Source: Aquifex sp964425585 (GTDB lineage: Bacteria; Aquificota; Aquificia; Aquificales; Aquificaceae). Taken from it: a DNA stretch of 28,627 nt. Made by a program: the position numbers and the translations under genes. The stretch's first letter is position 1. Each line of letters begins with the position of its first letter. Shown piece by piece: positions 1 to 7,929 of the stretch. The DNA lies in contig CAYRMG010000015.1 of assembly GCA_964425585.1 (NCBI GenBank), positions 1 through 28,627 of the forward strand. Direction: 5' to 3'. The notes under the pieces are model-generated. The model was given only the letters and a program-made list of their open reading frames with translations. It was not told where the DNA came from and did no database searches.

Positions 1-1
1 C

Positions 2-40
2 TGTAAAATACATTTAGACTTCTCAAAAGTATGGCTCTAA
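2..40 (+). CDS. possible 3' end of an upstream gene (partial)
   Basis: Frame 2 is open from the window edge to a TAA at 38-40 and would encode a tail ending in KVWL. The other two forward frames stop at 4-6 and 15-17. The stop lies one base before the hsdR start codon, the spacing expected if an hsdS or hsdM gene precedes hsdR in an operon. Thirteen codons are too few for recognition, so this is inference from position only. Confidence 0.25.
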   Translation, partial: CKIHLDFSKVWL

Positions 41-41
41 C

Positions 42-3000
42 ATGATACCCGAGCACATTACCCATAAAAAGATTGCGGAAAGTTTAAAAAATCTCGGTTG
101 GAAAGAATGTCCAAGATACAAAGAACACGAACTTATTGAGGATTATTTGCTCAAAGACATACTCACGCAAAAACTTAGGGAAATTAACGACCAAGAATTT
201 AAAGCCGTAAGCTTAAAAGAAGAGAACATTAAAAAGGTAATAGAAAACGCAATAAACAAGCTTCTTTCTATGCGGGACGCTGTTCAAATTCTTGACTATC
301 TCAAGAACGGCACAACCGTGGAAGTAAACAGGGGAAACAGGGGAAGCGTGGCGGTAAAGATTAACTTCATAGATTACGAAAATCCTGAAAATAATACTTT
401 CTGTTTCATACATGAGGCAAAGTTTAAAGGCTCTCCGGATAACGTAAAACCGGACTTTACGCTCTTTATAAACGGAATACCTGTAGCCATAATAGAGGCA
501 AAAAGGGAAATTTCCGAATCAGAAAGCTACACATATCTTGAGGGATTGACACAGATAGAAAGATACGAAAAGGATAGCCCCGAACTCTTTAAGTTTGTTC
601 AGGTCGGTGTAGTGTTTGCGGACAGGCAGGTTTACATACCCACATACCCGAATCCGGATAAAGAGAAGAGACTTGAAAGAAAAATCAACGTATGGAAGGA
701 TGATGAAGGAAGGGAGAATATAATGGAACTCCTTGAACCTCACACATTGCTTGACATTCTCAGAAACTTCACCTTTTTCAGCTCAAAGGGAGACGGAACA
801 CTTTTTAAAACGCTTCCCAGATATATGCAGTATAGAGCGGTAAATAAAGCCTTCAGAAGAATAGCGGACTATCTTAATGACAAATCAGAAAAAAACAGGG
901 GTTTGATATGGCACTGGCAGGGTTCCGGGAAGACCTTTGAGATAATCTATCTCGCGGAAAAATTTTACAGGGAATTTGAGAATAGAAAACCTGTGGTTTT
1001 CATAATTGTTGACAGGATAGATTTGGAAAGGCAGTTTGACGAAGAGGATATAAAGCCACTTAAAAATGCAAAGTTTAAGGAAGCATTTAAAAAGATAGAA
1101 AGCATTGAAGAGCTAAAGAGGGAGCTAATACGAATAAAAGAATCGGAAGATAATCCTAACATAGACCCTAAAGCGGTTTACCTTGTGATGGCTCACAAGT
1201 TCAGGAAAGAGGTAGCGGAGGAACTTGAAAAAACGCTCGGGAAAGTAATAACAAAGAAAGAAACCCTTATCTTAAGAGATGAAGCCCACAGAACAGAAGG
1301 GGGAAAGAGTATACTAACCGCTGTGAGAAACTACATAATGCCGGCAGCCATAAAATTCGGGTTTACGGGGACACCCGTTCACAGACAGGAAAACAGCACC
1401 TTCCAAGAATACGCATATCCCCAAGAAGGGGAGTTTTACACCGATAAATACTTCATCCAGCAGTCAATAGAGGACGGCTATACCATACCCTTAGTGTGGA
1501 GAGTTGCGGTATCGGAAGGAGTAAAGATAAGCCTGACCGAGGAACAGGTAGAAGAATTAATAAAACTTTATTTTGTAAACAGAACCTTAAGAGAGGAGGA
1601 TGAAATCCCGGAGATATCAGAGTCGGAAGTTAGGGAAAAGCTACCCTTCAGCGATTTGCTCAAAGCGGATGACTTTATAAAGAAGGCAAGCCTTTACATA
1701 GCCAAGAATATAAAGGAAGACACGGAAAACTTCACCTTTAAAGCCATGATTGTGGCTCAGGACAGAGCCGGTGCGGTAAAGTTCAAAAGATACCTTGACA
1801 AATTTATGCCCCGATACGTAAAAGAATACACCCCGGAGTGGAGTCAGGTCATAATAACCCACATCCACAACGATGAAGACATCATAAGGGAATACAAGGA
1901 GGAGATAGAGAAGAAATACGGAAAAAACGTAGAGGTCTTAAACAAGGAATGGACGGAAAGCTTTAAATACCCTGATAAACTCCCAAAAATTCTTATTGTT
2001 AATAAAAAGCTTCTCACAGGCTTTGATGCTCCAATCCTGAAGGTGATGTATGTAGCCCAGCTTATGAAGGATGTTCTCCTGCTTCAGTCATCCGCAAGGG
2101 TAAACAGACCCTATCCCTCAAAGAAATACGGTCTAATAGTAGACCTTTGCGGTGTTCTTATTGAGAACTATAAAAAAGCCATTGAGAAGTATAACATATA
2201 TGAAGATGAAGAAATCAATAGAGACATACTTAAAAACCTCTTCAGGGATAGCCTTGAACTCTGGAGAGAATTCTTAAACAAGCTCCAAAGATTTAATGAG
2301 CTTTTTGAGGAAATATCCGGCATTAGATGGGAGGAATTCACTGAAGAAGTGAGGAAAGGAAACAGAGAGATTTATAAAGACACAATAGACAAAATAATAA
2401 CGAGTGAGAAAGGTCTACTTCTGCTATATCCCATTTTAAGGGAAACGATAAAAATTTATGAATCCATAGGAGCTTTCCCTGAAAAAGTGAAGTATTACGA
2501 TACTTACAAAGAGCTAAGAATATTGTCCGCAGGTATAACCAAAAAAATTAAGCCGAGTATAGAAATTCCGAGAGATATTAAAGAAGAGCTTTTAAAAAGG
2601 CTTGAGTTTGCTGATATAAAGGAAATTGGGGAGCTTAAATTTTCCCTTGAGGTTATAGAACAGCTAAAGAGCGGTGGAAAAGATTACGTAATAGTCGCAG
2701 ACTTTTTAATACCTCTTATAGTCTATCTTGAGGACAAAAAAGACCCTATACATAAAGCGATATACAGGAGACTCAGGGAACTGAGGGATAAATACATATC
2801 ACGGAAAATAAGCATAGAGGAAGTTATAAGAACGCTTAAAGAATCTGTAAGCCAGCTAAAGGAGTATGAGGCTGAAAGAAAAAGCTTAAAACCTGAAGAT
2901 ATAATACTTAAAAACCTTAAGTTTATCTTGCAACATAAAGGAATAAAGATAAAGCCGACTCAAGGGCTAAAGGGATATTTAAAGGAATTTTTGATAAAAC

Positions 3001-3173
3001 AACCCACCGAGGAGATAAAAAGCAAGCTGAAAGAAGAGCTTATACTCTCCGCAGAAGAAGGAGAGGATAGACTTGAAAAAATCTTGGATTCTCTAATAGA
3101 TGAAGTGTTAATACCTATGAGAAGGGAGATGAAACATGAATATACACAAAAAAATAAATCTCATCCTTTGTAA
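42..3173 (+). CDS. hsdR: type I restriction enzyme, endonuclease/translocase subunit R (HsdR)
   Basis: Motor and nuclease subunit of a type I restriction-modification complex, which translocates and cuts DNA lacking the host methylation. The N-terminal nuclease shows the PD-ExK arrangement: Asp138 in KPDFT, then Glu152 and Lys154 in IEAK. The SF2 motor follows: Q-like motif YMQYR near 261, Walker A as QGSGKT (293-298), DEAH box 413-416, GFTGTP (440-445), LLTGFDAP and a motif VI-like SARVNRP. A long helical C-terminal region presumably docks on the methylase. At 1043 residues it is full length for the family. No clear Shine-Dalgarno site precedes the ATG at 42, so translation may be coupled to an upstream gene. 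hsdM and hsdS are not in the window and are expected to the left. Its 3' end overlaps the next gene by 38 bases. Confidence 0.95.
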   Translation: MIPEHITHKKIAESLKNLGWKECPRYKEHELIEDYLLKDILTQKLREINDQEFKAVSLKEENIKKVIENAINKLLSMRDAVQILDYLKNGTTVEVNRGNRGSVAVKINFIDYENPENNTFCFIHEAKFKGSPDNVKPDFTLFINGIPVAIIEAKREISESESYTYLEGLTQIERYEKDSPELFKFVQVGVVFADRQVYIPTYPNPDKEKRLERKINVWKDDEGRENIMELLEPHTLLDILRNFTFFSSKGDGTLFKTLPRYMQYRAVNKAFRRIADYLNDKSEKNRGLIWHWQGSGKTFEIIYLAEKFYREFENRKPVVFIIVDRIDLERQFDEEDIKPLKNAKFKEAFKKIESIEELKRELIRIKESEDNPNIDPKAVYLVMAHKFRKEVAEELEKTLGKVITKKETLILRDEAHRTEGGKSILTAVRNYIMPAAIKFGFTGTPVHRQENSTFQEYAYPQEGEFYTDKYFIQQSIEDGYTIPLVWRVAVSEGVKISLTEEQVEELIKLYFVNRTLREEDEIPEISESEVREKLPFSDLLKADDFIKKASLYIAKNIKEDTENFTFKAMIVAQDRAGAVKFKRYLDKFMPRYVKEYTPEWSQVIITHIHNDEDIIREYKEEIEKKYGKNVEVLNKEWTESFKYPDKLPKILIVNKKLLTGFDAPILKVMYVAQLMKDVLLLQSSARVNRPYPSKKYGLIVDLCGVLIENYKKAIEKYNIYEDEEINRDILKNLFRDSLELWREFLNKLQRFNELFEEISGIRWEEFTEEVRKGNREIYKDTIDKIITSEKGLLLLYPILRETIKIYESIGAFPEKVKYYDTYKELRILSAGITKKIKPSIEIPRDIKEELLKRLEFADIKEIGELKFSLEVIEQLKSGGKDYVIVADFLIPLIVYLEDKKDPIHKAIYRRLRELRDKYISRKISIEEVIRTLKESVSQLKEYEAERKSLKPEDIILKNLKFILQHKGIKIKPTQGLKGYLKEFLIKQPTEEIKSKLKEELILSAEEGEDRLEKILDSLIDEVLIPMRREMKHEYTQKNKSHPL

Positions 3174-3468
3174 ACTTAAAGCGGAGCTTGGTATTGAGGA
3201 GAGAGTGAGAATAAGATTAAAGCCCTTTAAGAGAAAAATAGCTTCTGTATCTCTAAGGAAAAGGATAATTTATCTGAATTCGGAAATTATAGATAAGCTG
3301 ACCGCCGAGGAATTAGAATACATAATCGCTCATGAACTTTTACACTTAAAATACGGCATCTTTCATATTAAGGAATTTGAAGAGGAGCTAAAAAGATTTT
3401 TTGATGAAAACATGGAGTTAAAGATACTTAAAAAATTCTCGGAAGTAAGGAACAATTTAATAAGATAA
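3136..3468 (+). CDS. YgjP-like (DUF45 / M48-type) zinc metallopeptidase, short form
   Basis: A 110-residue protein with a zinc-peptidase signature, HELLH at 66-70 followed by His77 (IFH) as a likely third ligand, inside a helix-rich C-terminal half. The N-terminal beta part (RIRLKPFKRKIASVSL...IYLN) resembles the SprT/YgjP fold, in which such proteins recognise proteins or nucleotides. YgjP-family members are commonly found in type I restriction operons, and this gene begins inside the last 38 bases of hsdR, preceded by a GGGAG site, so it is probably co-translated with it. It is shorter than typical YgjP (about 160-230 residues). Substrate and role are unknown. Confidence is good for the HExxH fold and modest for the family name. 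Confidence 0.75.
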   Translation: MNIHKKINLILCKLKAELGIEERVRIRLKPFKRKIASVSLRKRIIYLNSEIIDKLTAEELEYIIAHELLHLKYGIFHIKEFEEELKRFFDENMELKILKKFSEVRNNLIR

Positions 3469-3472
3469 TTCT

Positions 3473-4066
3473 ATGGAAAAAATAAAGGAAGATAAGGTGC
3501 TGGATTTATCAGGGCTCAGCTGTCCTCTTCCCGTAGTTATGACATCCGAGACCGTGAGAAAGATGAAGGAAGGGGAAATCCTAAAGGTTATTTCAACAGA
3601 CCCGGGCTTTGAAAGAGACATATGGAGCTGGGCTAGACAAAGCGGAAACATTCTCCTGAAAACCGAAAAGGTTGATGGAAAGACAATAGCATATATAAAG
3701 AAGGCAAGCGAGGCACACGAACCTTCCCTGTGGTATTGGATAAAGTTTCACTCTCTGGGTGTTAAGCTTCACCTGAGACAGTTCTGTATAATGCTGAATC
3801 CTTTTTCAAGGAAACCCGACCATTTTATAACCTTTGTGGCCATCTCGGAAGGAACACGTGCCGAAAAACTTCTGAAAGACGAAAATAAGAACCCTGCGGT
3901 TCTCCTGCCTATACCCGATGAGATAGACCCAAGATGCGGGGTCGTTCTCGGGGTAAGGGGAGAAAAGGAGGCAAGAAGAATTTATGAGTTCCTGAAAGAA
4001 AAGGATATCGGGGTTGAGGCCATATACAAAAAGGAGGGAAAAGAGTATAAAAGGATTTACCCCTGA
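3473..4066 (+). CDS. TusA-family sulfur carrier fused to a DUF3343-like domain
   Basis: Two domains are visible. Residues 8-76 match the TusA/SirA fold, with the CPxP motif as Cys17-Pro-Leu-Pro20 and the usual helix and DPGFERDI segment. TusA proteins carry a persulfide on that Cys. Residues 117-195 look like DUF3343, a putative Se/S-carrier domain: FITFVAISEGTRAEKLL, then IPDEIDPRCG with Cys155 at the conserved CG position, then a second alpha/beta unit ending in AIYKKE. A linker (about 80-116) contains WYWIKFHSLG and Cys105. It starts four bases after the peptidase gene, with no obvious Shine-Dalgarno site. The 3' end overlaps convergent trm1 by 10 bases. Probable role: sulfur (or selenium) relay, as in YedF-like proteins. 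The acceptor cannot be told from this window. Confidence 0.8.
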   Translation: MEKIKEDKVLDLSGLSCPLPVVMTSETVRKMKEGEILKVISTDPGFERDIWSWARQSGNILLKTEKVDGKTIAYIKKASEAHEPSLWYWIKFHSLGVKLHLRQFCIMLNPFSRKPDHFITFVAISEGTRAEKLLKDENKNPAVLLPIPDEIDPRCGVVLGVRGEKEARRIYEFLKEKDIGVEAIYKKEGKEYKRIYP

Positions 4067-5235
4067 CCTTTTGTCTTTAAAAATTCTATCTGTTTTTCTT
4101 TCAGTTCCTCCATTTTCTTCATAACCTCTTCAAAAGAAAGGCTCGTCCTGAATCCGTCTCCCACGAAGTGGGTTCTCACACCTTCAAAGAACTTAACTGC
4201 TATCCTTATGGGAGGCTGAGCAGGGAGCTTAACTTTTTCCGCAAGTTTTGAAAGAACGTAAAAACCGACCGTTTGAAGAGTTGACTCTTCTTTTATCAAT
4301 CTCAGTATTCTCTTGGTTTCCTTTTCTATCTCATCCCTATTTTGGGCTTCTTCGTAGAGAAAATCTGTAAACTCCTCATCCCAGAGCTTACCAACCCACA
4401 TGGGCCCTCCTATGTGGAACCTTGAACCGCAATAAGGACATCTTTCCTTGAACTTGTAAAGGTCTTTAACAACTTCCCTGTTCATACAGTTAAAGCAGTA
4501 TTGAATATACCCGAAGTTTTCTATAAGCTTATCAACTTTCTCAACACCCCTGTCTTTTACGAAGAAAAGCTTAAAGTAATGGAGATGTGAGTATGCAAAG
4601 ATGGGAATCATAGCTATATCGTATTGAGCGGCAAGCTCTATGACCTTTTTTATAAGTATCCTTATGCCTACTTCGTGTTTAAACTCATTCCTTAGGGGTC
4701 TTGCCATATACCTCCTCATACATGTTTTGGGATAGGTTCCCGAAAGGGGAGCCGTGTCGGTAGCGGTTAAGCTGAGTATTCCTCCCCTTTTCATAGAAAG
4801 AGCTACGCTCTCTATGAAGGGCACGGGTGTTCCGAAAGGGTCTAAATCTACGTAATCAAAGCCAAAGCCCCACTCCTTTCTGAGGAAAAAGTTTGCTTCC
4901 ATTCTGTGAATCTCGTATTTATCTTCGGGAATGTTATTCAACTTGAAGTTTTCCCTCATTATCTCTACAGCCTTTGAGCTGATATCATTCGCGTAAGCCT
5001 TTTCAACACACGACGTCTCAAGAATAAACCTTATAGCCCTTATTCCGCTTGCGGAAAGCGGATCCGCAATCTTCAGGGGTCTCCCGAGTTTCTTACAAAG
5101 ATACTCAAGTCCCAAAACAGCCAGGTCTCTGTTTACACGCATTCTCGGGTTGTAAAAAACGGGCATATCGGAACTTACCGTTTTGGGTATTTCGGGAACG
5201 AGAACCTTAGCCTTTCCTTCGTGAACTATTTCCAT
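4057..5235 (-). CDS. trm1: tRNA (guanine-N2-)-dimethyltransferase Trm1
   Basis: SAM-dependent enzyme that makes N2-methyl and N2,N2-dimethylguanosine at tRNA position 26. The Aquifex aeolicus enzyme is known to act also on G27. Seen here: the SAM-binding segment DPLSASGIRAIR (58-69), the catalytic DPFG motif (132-135, in DLDPFGTPVPF), the GTYPKTCMRRY segment, and a zinc knuckle Cys247/Cys250/Cys266/Cys269 (CFNC...CPYC) in the C-terminal domain. Length (392) fits the archaeal and Aquifex enzymes. Trm1 is typical of archaea and eukaryotes and rare in bacteria. The gene is divergent from the recombinase gene with only 30 bases between starts. A TATAAT on the minus strand (5247-5252) lies 11 bases before the ATG, suggesting a very short or absent leader. 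Confidence 0.97.
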   Translation of the reverse strand: MEIVHEGKAKVLVPEIPKTVSSDMPVFYNPRMRVNRDLAVLGLEYLCKKLGRPLKIADPLSASGIRAIRFILETSCVEKAYANDISSKAVEIMRENFKLNNIPEDKYEIHRMEANFFLRKEWGFGFDYVDLDPFGTPVPFIESVALSMKRGGILSLTATDTAPLSGTYPKTCMRRYMARPLRNEFKHEVGIRILIKKVIELAAQYDIAMIPIFAYSHLHYFKLFFVKDRGVEKVDKLIENFGYIQYCFNCMNREVVKDLYKFKERCPYCGSRFHIGGPMWVGKLWDEEFTDFLYEEAQNRDEIEKETKRILRLIKEESTLQTVGFYVLSKLAEKVKLPAQPPIRIAVKFFEGVRTHFVGDGFRTSLSFEEVMKKMEELKEKQIEFLKTKGQG

Positions 5236-5265
5236 AATAACTAAGGATTATAAAATTATGAATTG
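5236..5265. promoter_or_regulatory. divergent promoter region, trm1 / Xer-like gene
   Basis: Thirty bases separate the two start codons. On the minus strand ATTATA at 5247-5252 reads TATAAT, 11 bases before the trm1 ATG. On the plus strand TATAAA at 5249-5254 lies 11 bases before the recombinase ATG. The two boxes overlap, so only one promoter could be occupied at a time. No convincing -35 box is seen, and no Shine-Dalgarno site sits at normal distance for either gene. Confidence 0.45.
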
Positions 5266-6135
5266 ATGGGAATATTAAAAGCGTGGGAGAAGCATCTTGA
5301 GAAAACAAAGAGTGAAAGAACAAAGGAAACTTACATAATGCTCGTAAGAGAATTTTTAAAGTTCCACAATATTGAGGAAAAGGAATTTGTTGAAAAGATA
5401 AAACCATCTCTCATATACAGGTATATAGACGAGAGTGAACTTACCCCGAGTTCGCTTCTCACAACCCTTTCCGCACTTAGGTATTTTTTTAAGTTTCTCC
5501 TGAGAAGGGAATACCTTGATAAGGAGCTTTTTGAAAGCCTTGAGTTAACTATAGAGGAGGCAAGGGAAGAACTGAATGCAAAGAAGACACCCAGATACCC
5601 GAGGGCTTTAACAAAAGAAGAGTTAAAGGTAATCTTTGAGAAGGTAAAGGGTAAAAAATACGAGAAAATATACTCCCTTTTTCTCTACAGCGGTATAAGG
5701 CTCGGGGAATACGAGAAACTGATGAGGGATAACTTTTACCTTGACAAAAGCGGGATACTCTGGATTAGATTATCGCCCGAGATGACAAAGAGAAGAAAGG
5801 GAAGACTCGTTCCCATACTCGCCTCGGACAAGGACGAAACCCTGAGGGCTACGGAAAACCTCTTAAAGTGGATAGAAGATTTTGAGGAAAACTTTAGAGT
5901 GAAGAGAGGAGTCCTTCAGGTTTACACCGACAGACTCTCAAAAAGGCTAAATATTGACTTCAGCATACACAGTTTCAGGCATACATATATAACGAACCTG
6001 ATTAACTCGGGTTTCCCCGTTGAAGTCGTGAAAGAGTTTGCGGGTCACTCCAGCGTAAAGACGACGGTTGAGACATACTACAAGTTCAGTCAAAAAAGAG
6101 CGGAAGAGCTTGTAAGAAACTTCGTATTTTCCTGA
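5266..6135 (+). CDS. tyrosine recombinase, XerC/XerD-like
   Basis: DNA strand-exchange enzyme of the lambda-integrase family. Residues 1-90 form an N-terminal SAM-like helical DNA-binding domain (SERTKETYIMLVREFLKF, then LTPSSLLTTLSALRYFFKFL). The catalytic domain shows Arg145 (SGIRLGE), a Lys near 175 in MTKRRKGR, His235-x-x-Arg238 (IHSFRHT), Gly260-His261 and a probable nucleophile Tyr271 ten residues after that His. The 289-residue length fits Xer proteins. The ATG at 5266 is preferred over an in-frame TTG at 5263. No att-like repeats or phage genes are near, and the TGA overlaps the ATG of the rRNA methyltransferase gene, so this looks like a resident housekeeping recombinase, perhaps for chromosome dimer resolution, rather than a mobile element. 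XerC versus XerD cannot be decided. Confidence 0.88.
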   Translation: MGILKAWEKHLEKTKSERTKETYIMLVREFLKFHNIEEKEFVEKIKPSLIYRYIDESELTPSSLLTTLSALRYFFKFLLRREYLDKELFESLELTIEEAREELNAKKTPRYPRALTKEELKVIFEKVKGKKYEKIYSLFLYSGIRLGEYEKLMRDNFYLDKSGILWIRLSPEMTKRRKGRLVPILASDKDETLRATENLLKWIEDFEENFRVKRGVLQVYTDRLSKRLNIDFSIHSFRHTYITNLINSGFPVEVVKEFAGHSSVKTTVETYYKFSQKRAEELVRNFVFS

Positions 6136-7277
6136 TGAGAATATATCTGAAAAAAGGAAAAGAGAAAAAGGTAAAGCATTTTTACCCTTGGGTATTCAGG
6201 GACGAAATAAAAGAGATAGAAGGTGAAGGAGTCGTTGCGGAACTTTGCGATTCTGAGGGAAACTTTCTCGCTGTGGGAACATATTCTCCCGTATCCCGAA
6301 TAGCCTTCAGGGTTCTTTCCTACGAAAGGGAAGACATAAATGAGGGTTTTTTTAAAAAGAGGCTTGAGGAAGCCTTATCCCTCAGGAAGGATATAGACTC
6401 CGATGCCTTTCGGGTTGCTTTTTCCGAGAGTGACCTTCTCAGCGGTCTCATAATTGATAAATATGCCGATGGTGTAGTTGTTCAGGTAAGAAGTTATCCG
6501 ATGGAGGTTTTAAAGGAAAAAGTTATTAGCGGTATACTCAATGTTTTGAAACCTGCCTTTATTTACGAAAGGAGCGATTTCAAAGGCAGAGAAGAGGAAG
6601 GACTTCAGCCCTTTAAAGGACTTATTTACGGAAAGCTTGAGAATCCCATAAAAATAAGAGAAGGTGAGTTTAGCTTTTTAGTTGATGTTGTAAACGGACT
6701 GAAAACGGGGTTCTACTTGGATCAGCGGGAAAACAGAAGGTATATACAAAGTATTGTGGAAAGAAATATGAAGGTTCTTGACCTATTCTGTTATACGGGA
6801 GGGTTTTCCGTTTACGCGGGGAAAAAGGGAGCTAAGGTTATCGGTGTTGATATAAACGAAAATGCCGTTGAACTCGCACGGGAAAATGCACGGATGAACG
6901 ATGTAAATGCGGAGTTCATTAAATACAACGCCTTTAACTTCATTGAGGAAACAAAAGAGGTTTACGACCTCATAATAGCAGACCCTCCCGCAATAGCAAA
7001 AACAAAAAAGGAAAAGGAAAGCGTAAAATGGGCTATATGGAAACTGGCTTATCACTCCTTCAAGAAGTTAAAAAGATACGGAAGGCTCTTCATATGCACC
7101 TGCACATACCAGATGAGCGTTGAGGATATGATAAAACAGGTTAGACTTGCATCAACGGATGTCGGAAGGAGAATCTTCATAAAGAGTGTTAGGCTCCAGC
7201 CTGTGGACCATCCTTATCTTCCCACATTCCCCGAAAGTTTATACTTGAAGTGTCTTGATACTATAGTGTTAAACTAA
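6135..7277 (+). CDS. rlmI: 23S rRNA cytosine-5 methyltransferase, RlmI (YccW)-like
   Basis: Class I SAM methyltransferase with an N-terminal PUA domain. The PUA part (about 1-75, with KKGKEKKVKHFYPWVFRDEI) binds RNA. A middle domain includes SDLLSGLIIDKYADG and DQRENRR (196-202). The Rossmann domain has DLFCYTGGFS (216-225), acidic VIGVDIN (235-241), the DPPA motif (283-286) and a CTCTYQMS segment (321-328) where RlmI-type enzymes carry the catalytic cysteine. E. coli RlmI makes m5C1962 in 23S rRNA, and the same target is inferred here. Its ATG shares a base with the recombinase TGA (TGATG), so translation is coupled. The family is clear; the exact rRNA target is less certain. Confidence 0.9.
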   Translation: MRIYLKKGKEKKVKHFYPWVFRDEIKEIEGEGVVAELCDSEGNFLAVGTYSPVSRIAFRVLSYEREDINEGFFKKRLEEALSLRKDIDSDAFRVAFSESDLLSGLIIDKYADGVVVQVRSYPMEVLKEKVISGILNVLKPAFIYERSDFKGREEEGLQPFKGLIYGKLENPIKIREGEFSFLVDVVNGLKTGFYLDQRENRRYIQSIVERNMKVLDLFCYTGGFSVYAGKKGAKVIGVDINENAVELARENARMNDVNAEFIKYNAFNFIEETKEVYDLIIADPPAIAKTKKEKESVKWAIWKLAYHSFKKLKRYGRLFICTCTYQMSVEDMIKQVRLASTDVGRRIFIKSVRLQPVDHPYLPTFPESLYLKCLDTIVLN

Positions 7278-7293
7278 TAATCGGGGGAAGGAA

Positions 7294-7929
7294 ATGATTC
7301 TTATAGTTCTGATTTTCAGTTCTCTTTTATTCGGGGCTTATATAAGCGATTACCTTGTTAAGGGTGAGCACCTTCTGAAGGAAATGAAGAGTGCAAACGC
7401 AAAGGAAGAAACCCCATACCTTTACTGGAAGGCTGTAGGTTATTACGAGGGTGTTAAGCTTTACGCAAGGTTTGGAGACAAAGAGGGTGCAAAAAGGGCT
7501 TACGAGCTTATGGAAAAAAACGCTTACAAAGCGATAAGAGGAGCTTACACAAACAGGGAACCCATAACGGAACTGATAATTTTTGAGCCGAGAATATACT
7601 CCGCGGAATACTGCGACGGGATACTTGATGAGTGCTTTTACGAGGAAAAGTATGAAAAGGAGGAGTATTTAGAGCTTATTGATTACTTTGCCTTGCGAAA
7701 GAGGGTTAAATTCCTGAGAAGAAATAACGCGAAGTATTGCGCTCCCGAAGATTACGGAAAGGTTGAAGCCTTATTTAACCTAATCTCCGTAGAGCTGATG
7801 AGGAAAAAACCGAGTGAAAGGAAACTTCTTGAATTTAAGGACAAGCTCATGCCCTTGTTAATACTCACAGAAGAAAGGTTAAGATACGCCATGAAAAACG
7901 AACTGAGGTGCTACACGAGGGGAAGATGA
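7294..7929 (+). CDS. exported helical protein of unknown function
   Basis: A 211-residue protein I do not recognise. The start is well supported by a GGGGGAAGG stretch a few bases upstream. Residues 1-15 (MILIVLIFSSLLFGA) look like a signal peptide without positive residues at the extreme N-terminus. The rest is predicted helical by eye: KGEHLLKEMKSA, then YWKAVGYYEGVKLYARFGDKEGAKRAYELMEK, a spacing that recalls DUF4398 or TPR-like hairpins of periplasmic proteins. Four cysteines are present (CDGILDEC, KYCAP, RCYT), which could form disulfides outside the cytoplasm. It ends in an ATGA overlap with the BepA-like lipoprotein protease gene, so a shared envelope role is plausible but unproven. 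Confidence 0.7.
   Translation: MILIVLIFSSLLFGAYISDYLVKGEHLLKEMKSANAKEETPYLYWKAVGYYEGVKLYARFGDKEGAKRAYELMEKNAYKAIRGAYTNREPITELIIFEPRIYSAEYCDGILDECFYEEKYEKEEYLELIDYFALRKRVKFLRRNNAKYCAPEDYGKVEALFNLISVELMRKKPSERKLLEFKDKLMPLLILTEERLRYAMKNELRCYTRGR

Noticed and set aside
5266..6135. Tyrosine recombinase as sign of a prophage or integrative element
   Set aside because: No direct repeats, tRNA-end duplication, phage genes or transfer genes flank it. It is translationally coupled to an rRNA methyltransferase gene, so a resident Xer-like role is more likely.
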